From: CAZPMO01 sp964587515 | GTDB lineage: Bacteria > Pseudomonadota > Alphaproteobacteria > MPNO01 | Assembly (NCBI GenBank): GCA_964587515.1 | Contig: CAZPMO010000044.1 | Span: forward strand, 1 to 29,200 | DNA length: 29,200 nt | Direction of reading: 5' to 3' | Shown: one piece after another, positions 8,937-17,020 of the stretch | Numbering within the stretch: the first letter of the stretch is position 1 | How the letters are laid out: each line of letters starts with the position of its first letter | Position numbers and translations under genes: made by a program | The notes under the pieces: model-generated | Databases searched by the model: none | What the model was told of the DNA's origin: nothing | The model's input: only the letters and a program-made list of their open reading frames with translations

Positions 8937-10567
8937 CGCCAGGCGTCGATCGAGACGGTGCAGTCTTTCATGCGCTTGCCTTCGTATATACGCCACGCGC
9001 CCTGGGTCTCTCCGCCGGTGACCACGATGTTGATCTCATCGGGCGTGAACATCGGAATCTCTTCCTCGGGCGCCGCCTTTAGGTTGGTGGCGAAGGGCTC
9101 CACGCCGGCCACCGCCAGCGGGTGAATCAGGGTCTGGACCCACTGGTCGTCCCAATATTCCGCCGCCGGCTGCCGCGCGTTCTCGGCGCACCACTCGATC
9201 AGCTTGTCCTTGGTGTCGAAACCCCTTTCGACAAAAAGCTGAGCGACGATGGGGTCCATCACGATCAGCGGCGATTGGCGCGGCGCGCAGGCGGCGAAGA
9301 CGCGGCGGAACTTCAATTCCCAACTGTCGCGCGGGCCGAAGCCGGACTGCATGTAACGCCCGCCCCGGAACACGGTGACCGCGCTGTCCTCGGGCTTGAA
9401 GCCGTATCCCTCATGCAGCGGCGTCCACGGGCTGCGTTCCTCGTTCTCGGGAAAAGTCGCGCCGACCGAGATCCAGTTGCCCAGCGAACCCATATAGGTG
9501 TCGCCCGGCACCGAGCCGCCCTGGAGGTTCTGCGACAGCAGGCCGTAGGCCCGGCCGATGCTCATATTGGCGTGGTTGTATGGCCCCAGGGTGCCGATCC
9601 CGCCATTCATGCCGATTTCGGTGCGGATCGGGCCGTTGACCACGGCGAGGGTGGAAAACGAGGTGGTGGATGAGTTGCGCGCGGTCAGTCCGCTGGCCGC
9701 CAGCGCCAGGATCACCGGAAAATATTCCGGCTTCGCGCCGGCCATCACCGCGTTGACCGCGACTTTCTCGACCGTGAACTCCCAGAACTCGCGGAACGCG
9801 GTCGGGTTGAGACGCCCCACCACCTCGTCCGGTGCGTGGCTGGTGCCTTCCAGCATGCGCGCGACGCGGTCTTCGGTGGGCAGGATCACCGGCAGGTAGT
9901 CGGTCCAGTGCTCGTCCATGAAAAGCTGCTGGAGATTGTCCTCGTTATCGGGCTCCAGCAGGCGCGGCGTCGAGCGTTCGAACGAAACGCCCTTCAGATC
10001 ATTGTCGTTGAGCGGACTCGACAGCCCCTCGATGATTTCCTGCATGAAGGGCCGCGCCGTGATCGGGTCGGGCCCCTCGATATAGGCGCGCAGATCGGCG
10101 GCCGTGCGGTCGACCAGCGGCTGCGGCACATAGGCCTGACGCGTGGTTGGCATGCCGTTGGCCAGCGCGACCGACTGGGCGAGCCGGTTGAAGACATGGG
10201 TGTGCACGGCGACCGTCGGCACGCCGGCTTCTTCGAGAGACATGGCGAGCCCGACGACCGTCGGGCTACAGGTGCTTCACAGCCCGACGCCGAGAATCGC
10301 CCCGTCGGCCTCGGCCTCGACCCGCTTGCGCATCTCGGGATCGTCGACCCAGCTCTCGCGCGGTTTGATGATGCGGGTGGTTACCCCCGGTATGTTTTCG
10401 GCGAACCAGTGCTGCAACTGGTCCATGAAGACCTCGGAATTGTCGAACAGGCAATCCACCAGATGGACGATCTTGCCGTCGAGGCTTTCGAGCCGGGGCG
10501 CGAGGCGCTTGCCCGTGACCTTGGGCGGATAGCCCCTCGGGTCGTGTACCGTCAGCTTGTCGCTCAT
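8933..10567 (-). CDS. Probable selenoprotein, UGSC-family-like, Sec encoded by TGA at 10277-10279
   Basis: Two adjacent same-frame segments (10567-10280 and 10276-8933) are separated only by one TGA. Read through, they give 544 residues with selenocysteine at position 97 in the motif GVGL-U-S-T-C, so U97 and C100 form a redox U-x-x-C pair. The following SPTVVGLAMSLEEAGVPTVA resembles the helix after the UGSC motif of the UGSC (seleno)protein family. The start is the ATG at 10565-10567, with GGGAGA 7 bases upstream. The remaining 440 residues contain a conserved-looking core (VVNGPIRTEIGMNGGIGTLG, then ANMSIGRAYGLLSQ) whose function I do not know. The gene sits 16 bases after a thioredoxin-reductase-like gene. 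The alternative, a nonsense-mutated gene, is disfavoured by the SECIS-like hairpin, the intact frame and the UxxC placement. Confidence 0.85.
10248..10267 (-). promoter_or_regulatory. Bacterial SECIS-like stem-loop
   Basis: On the minus strand, immediately after the in-frame TGA, come 9 unpaired bases and then a perfect 8-bp stem AGCCCGAC / GTCGGGCT closed by the tetraloop GGTC. The loop begins 17 nt after the TGA, within the 16-37 nt spacing used for bacterial SECIS searches, and starts with G-G. The GGUC loop is the same core as in the E. coli fdhF SECIS loop recognised by SelB. Hairpin, spacing and loop identity are seen directly; function is inferred. Confidence 0.8.
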
Positions 10568-10583
10568 GGGTCTCTCCCGCTTC

Positions 10584-11525
10584 TCAGGCGCGCCACGCAC
10601 TGTCTGAAAAGGCGCGCCACGCACCGTCTGAAATATAACGGTCGGCGGCGATCGCCGCGACCGTTCCGTCGCCGGCCGCCGCCACCGCGCGTCCCGCAGC
10701 GCCGACCCGTACCGTCCCGGCCGCGAAAACGCCCATCAGCGCTGTGCGCCCGGTGCCGTCGACCGGAATCAGACCCGACGGATCGAGGTCCAGTTGCCCA
10801 CCGAGGAACGCCGAATTCGGCCGTAAACCAACGTATACGAACACCCCGTCCGCCTCCAGTTCGTCGGTCGGCCGCAGCCGCAGTCCGGTGACGGTGCCCT
10901 CGCCGAGGATTTCCTCGACCGTGACATTGAATCGGAGGTCGATCTTCGGATGCGCCGTCACGCGTTCGCGGAAACCCGCCTCGCCGGAAAGCGCCTCGCC
11001 CCGGTGCAGGATGGTGACCTTCGAGGCGAAATCGGCCAGCGTCAGGGCTTCCTGCATGGCCGAATCGCCGCCGCCGATCACGGCCACCGGCTTGTCGCGT
11101 AAAAGCGGCGCATCGCAGCTCGCGCAATGGCTGACGCCCTTGCCGCGCAGCCGTTCTTCGCCGGAAATGCCGAGCTCCTTCAGCGTGGTGCCGGTCGCGA
11201 TGATGACCGCGCGCGCGCCATAATCGCCGTCGCGGGTCGTAAGCCGCCAGCCGTCCTCATCGGCCTCGATCGCCGAGATCTCGGTCATGGCGAATTCGGC
11301 GCCGGCCTCGGTGGCCTGGCCCTGGGTTATCGGGCACAGGTCGTAGCCCGCGACACCGTCGGGGAATCCGGGAAAGCCTTCGATTTTCTCGATACTCAGC
11401 AGATGCCCGCCCAATATGTCGCCGGTCAGCACCATGGTCGAACGCCCGAGTCGCGCCGCGACCATCCCCGCCGTCAACCCGGCGATACCGCCGCCCGCGA
11501 CCACGATGTCGTAATGCCTGTCCAT
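10584..11525 (-). CDS. Thioredoxin-reductase-like FAD/NAD(P) pyridine nucleotide-disulfide oxidoreductase
   Basis: The 313-residue product has the TrxB layout: an N-terminal FAD motif (VVAGGGIAGLTAGMVAARLG), a redox pair in SHCASCDAP at about residues 132-138, a second nucleotide motif (VAVIGGGDSAMQEAL) and a C-terminal FAD motif. Two usual signatures are altered: the NADPH-binding H-R-R-x-x-x-R is HRGEALSG, and the late GVFAAGD is GVFAAGT. Cofactor preference or partner may therefore differ from housekeeping thioredoxin reductase. The ATG at 11523-11525 was chosen because it begins the FAD motif and overlaps the preceding stop (TGATG). The downstream neighbour is the selenoprotein, so it is an obvious candidate electron donor for the U-x-x-C centre (inference). 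Confidence 0.9.
   Translation of the reverse strand: MDRHYDIVVAGGGIAGLTAGMVAARLGRSTMVLTGDILGGHLLSIEKIEGFPGFPDGVAGYDLCPITQGQATEAGAEFAMTEISAIEADEDGWRLTTRDGDYGARAVIIATGTTLKELGISGEERLRGKGVSHCASCDAPLLRDKPVAVIGGGDSAMQEALTLADFASKVTILHRGEALSGEAGFRERVTAHPKIDLRFNVTVEEILGEGTVTGLRLRPTDELEADGVFVYVGLRPNSAFLGGQLDLDPSGLIPVDGTGRTALMGVFAAGTVRVGAAGRAVAAAGDGTVAAIAADRYISDGAWRAFSDSAWRA
10587..10634. repeat. 24-bp tandem duplication at the 3' end of the thioredoxin-reductase-like gene
   Basis: The unit GGCGCGCCACGCACTGTCTG plus AAAA occurs at 10587-10610 and again at 10611-10634 with two differences. It is in frame, so the reductase ends in a repeated segment (DGAWRAF then DSAWRA), and it lies 20 bases upstream of the selenoprotein start. 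Confidence 0.9.
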
Positions 11526-13123
11526 CAGGAGCTCAACATCATTTCGGCCGCCTTCTCCGCGATCATGATGGTCGGCGCGTTGGTGTTCGATCCCACCACG
11601 TTCGGCATGATCGAGCAATCGGCGACGCGCAGCCCGTCGATGCCGCGCACCCGCAATTCGGCGTCGACCACCGCGTCGTCGTCGGCGCCCATGCGGCAGG
11701 TGCCCGCCGGATGATGCGCGGTCTCGCAGTTGCGCCGTAGGAATTCATCGATCTCGTCATCGGTCACCACATCGGGGCCGGGCCGCACCTCGCCGCCGTT
11801 GAGGCTCTTGAGCGGTTCCGTGGAGAAAATCCGCCGCATCGCCTTCACGCCTTCGCGCAAGGTCACGAGGTCTTCTGGATCGTCCAACAGGTTCCAGAAG
11901 ATGCGCGGCGAATCTTCCGGGTCGGGCGAGCGCAGCGTCACCTTTCCCTGGCTGCGCGGATGCAGCAAAGCGATGCGGCTGGAGAACCGGTCGCCCGTCC
12001 GTTTCCGCAGGCCGGGAAACCACGGGTTGGCGTCGGGCGAGACGGGGCTTACCAGAAATTCGATATCGGGCCGCGCGCTTTCCGAACGCACCCGGATGAA
12101 GCTGGTGCACTGGCACGGGAAATTCGCCGCCGGGCCGTCGTGGAAAATCATCCAGCGCAGAACCGAGCGTGCCAGACGGTCGAATCGCAATTCGCTGTCG
12201 AAGGAAACCGGCCGGTTCAGGTCGTAAATGACGAAGGTGTTGACATGTTCCTGCAGATTCTGGCCGACGGCAGGCCTGTCGAGCACGGGTGTGACGCCCT
12301 GGGCGCGCAATTCTTCGGCGGGTCCGATTCCGGACAACAGCAAAAGCTGCGGCGAATTGTAGGTGCCGCCCGACAGCACCACCTCGCGGGTCGCGCGGGT
12401 GGTTCTGGTCCGGCCGCCCTGGATATATTCGACGCCGGTGGCGCGATTGTTCTCGATAATCACCCGCGCCGCCAATGCGCCGGTCTCGATACGCAGATTC
12501 TTGCGACCTTCAGCCGGGCGCAGGAAGGCGCGCGCGGTGGAGTAGCGCCGTCCATCACCGATGGTCAGTTCCGGACGCGCGACGCCCTCCGGTTCGGCGC
12601 CGTTGTAATCGCTGCTTTTTGGGAACCCGGCGCGCTCGGCGGCGTCGGAGAACAGATCATAAAGCGGGCTTTCGTATGTCGGCGGGGAAACCTTCAACGG
12701 TCCCGATGCGCCGTGATGCTCGGTCCCGCCCCGCCAGCTTCGCTCCGAGCGCTTGAAAAAAGGCAGCACATCGTCATAACCCCAGCCGGTCAGGCCCATC
12801 TGCCGCCATTCGTCGTAATCGAGCGGATGGCCGCGCGCATAGATCATCGCGTTGATGGAAGATGTGCCGCCCAGCACCTTGCCGCGCGGCACCGCGATGC
12901 GGCGGTTGTAACAATGGGGTTCCGGTTCGGTCTCGAACCCCCACAGCAGGCCGGGCGTCGTTGAGGCGCGGCGCATGGCGAGCGGCATGTGGATCAGCGG
13001 CGAGCTGTCGCGCCCGCCGGCTTCGAGCAGCAGCACGCGGATCGCGGCATCCTCGCTCAGCCGGCTGGCCAGCGCGCAGCCGGCCGACCCCGCTCCGACC
13101 ACGATATAGTCGACCTGATCCAT
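11525..13123 (-). CDS. GMC-family FAD-dependent oxidoreductase (choline/alcohol dehydrogenase-like)
   Basis: GMC enzymes oxidise alcohols to aldehydes or ketones using FAD. The 532-residue length is standard. Seen motifs are the N-terminal Rossmann GAGSAGCALASRLSE (10-24), the GMC signature PRGKVLGGTSSINAMIYARG, the second signature SGGTYNSPQLLLLSGIGP, and the C-terminal active site with H471 (HHPAGTCRMG) and N515 (GSNTNAPTIMIAEKAA). The gene is 24 bases after an alpha/beta hydrolase and overlaps the reductase start by 1 base. Substrate is unknown; the operon context suggests a catabolic alcohol intermediate. Confidence 0.93.
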   Translation of the reverse strand: MDQVDYIVVGAGSAGCALASRLSEDAAIRVLLLEAGGRDSSPLIHMPLAMRRASTTPGLLWGFETEPEPHCYNRRIAVPRGKVLGGTSSINAMIYARGHPLDYDEWRQMGLTGWGYDDVLPFFKRSERSWRGGTEHHGASGPLKVSPPTYESPLYDLFSDAAERAGFPKSSDYNGAEPEGVARPELTIGDGRRYSTARAFLRPAEGRKNLRIETGALAARVIIENNRATGVEYIQGGRTRTTRATREVVLSGGTYNSPQLLLLSGIGPAEELRAQGVTPVLDRPAVGQNLQEHVNTFVIYDLNRPVSFDSELRFDRLARSVLRWMIFHDGPAANFPCQCTSFIRVRSESARPDIEFLVSPVSPDANPWFPGLRKRTGDRFSSRIALLHPRSQGKVTLRSPDPEDSPRIFWNLLDDPEDLVTLREGVKAMRRIFSTEPLKSLNGGEVRPGPDVVTDDEIDEFLRRNCETAHHPAGTCRMGADDDAVVDAELRVRGIDGLRVADCSIMPNVVGSNTNAPTIMIAEKAAEMMLSS

Positions 13124-13147
13124 GCGTCGGACTTCCGGGCGGGACGT

Positions 13148-13987
13148 TTAATCGACGCTCTTCATGAAGTCGCTGAACACCTTGCAGATCTCTTCCTCAT
13201 GGGGCGCCCACTCGTCGAACGGCACCAGATCGAGATCCATATCCTCGATGGGCAATTCGTGGATCTTGCTTCCCGGGATGCGCTGATGCGCGATGCGGCC
13301 GCTTTCCGAGTTGTGCGTCTTATCGTTGCCCGGGATCACGATGGTGGGCGCGGTGATCGCGGCGAGCTGTTCGTTGGTCACGCCCATCACCGGAGTATGC
13401 GCGCCGGCGATGAACAGTTCGCGCAAGCGCGACATCACGTCGATGAATTGCTGTGGGTCCAGGTTGCGAAGATATTCCTCGCTGGCCGGATTGGCGTTCA
13501 TGCGCTCCCGATATTGTTCGGTAGCGCAGACCGCCGCCATGCCGCCTTCTTCCGCCGCGCGGATGAACTGGCCGTAGTAATTCTCCGGCAGGCGGCCGGC
13601 GGCGAATTCGCCGCCCGTGACGCGTAGCAGCAACAGCCCGCGCACCACGTCTGGATGGCGCGACGCGAACAGGATGGCGGTGCGCGCGCCCGCCGACGAG
13701 CCGCCGACGAAGGCGGGCAATCCGTCGTGCTGGGAAAGCAGTTCGCGCAGGTCATCGGCCCAGGTAATTTCCTCGACCTGTTGGCCGCCTTCGATCCGCA
13801 TGCTGGAGGCGCCAGTGTTGCGCCGGTCGTGCAGCAGCACGCGATAGCCGTTGGCCGCGATCTTGTGGCCCAGCGAAATCAGTTCGGTGTAGCCTCGCCG
13901 TCCGCCGGTGACCAACGCCACGAACGGACCGCTATCGCCGATGATTTCGTAGTTGATATCGAGCCCGTCGATTTTCGCTATTGGCAT
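13148..13987 (-). CDS. Alpha/beta-hydrolase family protein
   Basis: The 279-residue product has the alpha/beta-hydrolase layout: an early GGRRGY turn in place of the usual HGxxG oxyanion motif, RVLLHDRRNTGAS before the nucleophile, the elbow VGGSSAGARTA with the nucleophilic serine near residue 96, and PTIVIPGNDKTHN where the acid residue is expected. The C-terminal catalytic histidine is not obvious; the region of SGRIAHQRIPGSKIHELPIE is a candidate. GGGAGAGGG lies just before the ATG. It is 28 bases downstream of a second hydrolase of a different subfamily. Esterase, amidase or C-C hydrolase activity cannot be told apart. Confidence 0.88.
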   Translation of the reverse strand: MPIAKIDGLDINYEIIGDSGPFVALVTGGRRGYTELISLGHKIAANGYRVLLHDRRNTGASSMRIEGGQQVEEITWADDLRELLSQHDGLPAFVGGSSAGARTAILFASRHPDVVRGLLLLRVTGGEFAAGRLPENYYGQFIRAAEEGGMAAVCATEQYRERMNANPASEEYLRNLDPQQFIDVMSRLRELFIAGAHTPVMGVTNEQLAAITAPTIVIPGNDKTHNSESGRIAHQRIPGSKIHELPIEDMDLDLVPFDEWAPHEEEICKVFSDFMKSVD

Positions 13988-14015
13988 GACCCTCTCCCTT
14001 TTTGAATTGTCTCTC

Positions 14016-14876
14016 TCATTTTGCGTCCAGAAACTCCAGCATCAACTTGTTGAACAGCGCCGCATCCTCGAATTGCGGCCAGTGGCCGCAATCCTGCATC
14101 ACCACCAGCGAGGCGTCGGGAATCAGATCGGCGAATTTCTGGCCGACCGTAACCGCGCCGGTGGGATCGTGCGATGTCCACACCACCAGGGCGGGTGACC
14201 GGATGGCGCGCAGCTCGTCGTCGTCGAACATATTGCGGCGGCGGATATCCATGATCTGCAGGCAGAGGATATGCTCCATGGCCGCGACAAAGCCCGGCTG
14301 GGTATAGATGCGGTAGCGCATCTCGACCAGATCATCGGTGACGATGGACGGGTCGTGCATCAGCCATTCGAGCCGCGCCCGCACGGTCTCATGGCTGGCC
14401 TCGCGCACCGCCTTCAGGCTGAGGTCGTAAATGCGCGCCATCACGTCCGGATCGGCGGTCAGGCCGCCCGCGGTATTCAGCACCAGCCGGTCGAACCGGT
14501 TGGGGTGTTCGATGGCGGCGCGCGCCGCGACCCAGCCGCCCAGGGATTCGCCCGACAAATGCACGCGCTCCAGCCCCATCGCATCCATGAAATCGAGCAG
14601 ATGGGTCACGTAATGGGCGATCTCGTAATCATGATCCGGTTTGTCGGAAAACCCGTGCCCCACCATGTCGAAGGCAAAGACGCGGAAATTCTTGGCCAGA
14701 GGCAGGATGTTGCGCATATAGGTTTCGAGATGGCCGCCGGTGCCGTGCAGCAGGATCAGCGCGTGCTCGCCCGATCCCGCTTCCAGGCAGCGCGTGCGGA
14801 TGGGGCCGGCCTGTACGTAATGCTGGCGGAACTCTCCGTCGGCTAGCGACGGCCACAACAGGTCTCCGTCGGTCAT
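14016..14876 (-). CDS. Alpha/beta hydrolase, meta-cleavage-product-hydrolase-like
   Basis: The 286-residue protein resembles the MhpC/HsaD group that hydrolyse C-C or ester bonds in ring-degradation pathways. Motifs are LILLHGTGGHLETY (oxyanion turn), FAFDMVGHGFSDKP, the nucleophile elbow LSGESLGGWVAA with serine near residue 110, the acid residue in VWTSHDPTGAV, and the catalytic histidine in DCGHWPQFED. All triad residues are recognisable. Its start overlaps the stop of the molybdenum-hydroxylase large subunit (ATGA), so the two are translationally coupled, which suggests that it acts on a downstream product of that enzyme (inference). Confidence 0.9.
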   Translation of the reverse strand: MTDGDLLWPSLADGEFRQHYVQAGPIRTRCLEAGSGEHALILLHGTGGHLETYMRNILPLAKNFRVFAFDMVGHGFSDKPDHDYEIAHYVTHLLDFMDAMGLERVHLSGESLGGWVAARAAIEHPNRFDRLVLNTAGGLTADPDVMARIYDLSLKAVREASHETVRARLEWLMHDPSIVTDDLVEMRYRIYTQPGFVAAMEHILCLQIMDIRRRNMFDDDELRAIRSPALVVWTSHDPTGAVTVGQKFADLIPDASLVVMQDCGHWPQFEDAALFNKLMLEFLDAK

Positions 14877-17020
14877 TCCATTGTCGCGGAGCGAACCGCG
14901 TCGGGCGTCAGCGGAAGACGGCGCAGCGTCAGACCCGTCGCATTCCGGACCGCATTGGCGATCGCGGCGGCGGTGGGTCCGGCGGTGGCCTCGCCCGCCC
15001 CCATGAACGGCGCGCCGGGACGCTCCATCAGGATGGTCTCGATTTCCGGGATGTTGTCGAAGCGCAGGATCGGATAGCTGTCCCAGTCGCGGCTGGTGAT
15101 GCCGCCCTGGTCGAAGGTCACCTGCTCGTGCAGGGTCCAGCTCGCGGCCTGGATCAGCCCGCCTTCAAGTTGCGCGGCGAGACCGTCGGGGTCGACGACC
15201 TGGCCGGAATCGGCGGCGATCACCACGCGGTGCAGCCTTATCTCGGCCGCGTCGTTGACCTCGACCTCGATACCGACGGCGGCATAGGTCTGGATATTCT
15301 TATACTGGGCGAAGGCGATGCCGCGCCCGTGGCCGGCGTGCGCGTCCCATTCACCCATGCGCTTGGCCGCGGCTTCGATAACCGCTTTGGCGCGTTCGTC
15401 GTCGAGATGGCGTAGGCGGAACGCAACCGGGTCCTGGCCGGCGGCGATCGCCAGCTCGTCCATGAAGGATTCGATGGCGAATACATTGGCATAGGCGCCC
15501 AGCGCCCGAAGCGCCGAGGTCCTGAGCGGCAGGCCGCGCACCAGATGCTTCACCAGCCGACGTTCCGGAAAGGTGTAAAGCGGATCGAGATTACGGTGGA
15601 TGCCCACATGGCGGCCCATGGCCGGTTGCGGGATGGGCGGCGGAATCGGGTCGGCGAGGTGCCCCGACGCCAGCAGCCGCGCCGGACCGATCCGGTTCGG
15701 GCCGGGCCGGGGCCGCATATTGTACGTGTCGCTGAAGGAATCGTGCGACCAGTCGATTACCGCGCCGTCGGCATCGAGGCTCGCGCGGACGTCCATGGTC
15801 ATGGCCGAACCGTATGGCTCCCAGGCATGTTCGTCCTCGCGCGTCCATTTCAGCATCACCGGCGTGCCGGGCAGGGCGCGCGCGACCAGGGCAGCGTCGA
15901 GCGCGACGTCGTCGGCGCCGTTATGGCCATAGCAGCCCGCGCCCGGCACATGGATCAGTCGCAGATCATCCAGTTCCATGCCCAGCACCTCGGACATGCT
16001 GGCGCGCAGGATGTAAATGCCCTGGCTGTGTGACCAGACGGTGAGCTTGCCGTCCTCGAACAGCGCCAGCGCCGCCGACGGGCCGATCGAGCCGTGCATC
16101 AGATATTGTTTCTCGAACCGCGCCGACAGCGTGATCGCGGCGCCGCGCGGCGTCTCGTTGGGCGCCGGCACGGCCTCATCGACCGGCCGGCCTTCGATGA
16201 CCGGCAGGCTTACCCGTTCGTTGCTGGGCAGGCGCTCGAACACGTCCTGTGGTTCCAGCCCGTCGCCCAGCGCCCAGTCGGCGGCGCCCAGGAGACGTTC
16301 CGCCGCTTTCACGGCGCCATATTCGTCTTCTGTGGCGACCGCGAGGAAGCTGCCGTCGCGCACGACGCGCACGCCCGCCTCGGTCAGCCGTCCGTGCGCC
16401 GCGTCGTCGATGCCATTCAGTCGCGCATGATAATGGGGCGGGCGCACCACGCGCGCGTGCAGCATGTCCGGCATCTTCATGTCCTGGACGAAGTAGGGCG
16501 CGCCGGTGACGATTTCCTGCATGCCGCGCGTGATCGCGCGCGTGCCGATCCGGCGGAACTCATCGGGCGATTTCAGGATGACCTCTTCATCGACCGGTAT
16601 GTCGAACGTCTTGCCGCCCATCAGTTCGGCGTATGTGACGGACTTGTTGGTGCCGCGCGCCTGGACCAGCCCGTCTTCGATTTCGAGCGCGGAGACGTCC
16701 GCGTCGAGGGCGGGCGCCGCCTGCGCCAGCAGATAGCGGCGCGCCGTGGCGGCCGCGAGCCGCGTGGCGTTGCCCGTCTCCTCCATGGAATTGCTGCCCG
16801 AGGTGACGCCCTCGTCCGGCGCTTCGCCGGTCACCGTGCGCACCACATCGACGCGGTCCATGTCCACGTCGAGTTCCTCGGCGACCAGCATGGCGATCGC
16901 CGTCGAAATGCGCTGTCCGATATCGACCTTGCCGGTCAGCACGGTGACGCGCCCATCGGCGCCGATCGAGAGCCATTCGTCGAGGCCGGGATGCTTGTTG
17001 AGACTTGAATTAGACGCCAC
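14873..17020 (-). CDS. Molybdenum hydroxylase large subunit (IorB / xanthine dehydrogenase family)
   Basis: This is the molybdopterin-binding catalytic subunit of a two-subunit hydroxylase. It shows LTGKVDIGQRISTAIAMLVA near the start, TSGSNSMEETGNATR, the gating-domain region RRIGTRAITRGMQEIVTGAP, HNGADDVALDAALVARALPG, and the C-terminal catalytic glutamate in FMGAGEATAGPTAAAIANA. The layout matches isoquinoline 1-oxidoreductase beta or nicotinate dehydrogenase-type subunits. I chose the GTG at 17018-17020 (715 residues) because AGGAGG lies just upstream and it overlaps the small-subunit stop; an ATG 51 bases upstream is in frame but lies deeper in the small-subunit gene. No FAD subunit accompanies it. 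Substrate is unknown. Confidence 0.9.
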   Translation of the reverse strand: MASNSSLNKHPGLDEWLSIGADGRVTVLTGKVDIGQRISTAIAMLVAEELDVDMDRVDVVRTVTGEAPDEGVTSGSNSMEETGNATRLAAATARRYLLAQAAPALDADVSALEIEDGLVQARGTNKSVTYAELMGGKTFDIPVDEEVILKSPDEFRRIGTRAITRGMQEIVTGAPYFVQDMKMPDMLHARVVRPPHYHARLNGIDDAAHGRLTEAGVRVVRDGSFLAVATEDEYGAVKAAERLLGAADWALGDGLEPQDVFERLPSNERVSLPVIEGRPVDEAVPAPNETPRGAAITLSARFEKQYLMHGSIGPSAALALFEDGKLTVWSHSQGIYILRASMSEVLGMELDDLRLIHVPGAGCYGHNGADDVALDAALVARALPGTPVMLKWTREDEHAWEPYGSAMTMDVRASLDADGAVIDWSHDSFSDTYNMRPRPGPNRIGPARLLASGHLADPIPPPIPQPAMGRHVGIHRNLDPLYTFPERRLVKHLVRGLPLRTSALRALGAYANVFAIESFMDELAIAAGQDPVAFRLRHLDDERAKAVIEAAAKRMGEWDAHAGHGRGIAFAQYKNIQTYAAVGIEVEVNDAAEIRLHRVVIAADSGQVVDPDGLAAQLEGGLIQAASWTLHEQVTFDQGGITSRDWDSYPILRFDNIPEIETILMERPGAPFMGAGEATAGPTAAAIANAVRNATGLTLRRLPLTPDAVRSATME

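Noticed and set aside
8933..10243. A separate 436-residue gene starting at the ATG at 10243
   Set aside because: The ATG lies inside the helix after the U-S-T-C motif, has no ribosome-binding site, and the upstream frame continues through the TGA into a matching N-terminal domain.
10248..10267. A transcription terminator
   Set aside because: The hairpin lies within coding sequence on the minus strand, has no T-run after it, and the frame continues for 430 codons.
10277..10624. A separate 115-residue protein ending at the TGA
   Set aside because: It stops at the redox motif itself and is followed by a SECIS-like hairpin; the better start is also the ATG at 10567, not 10624.
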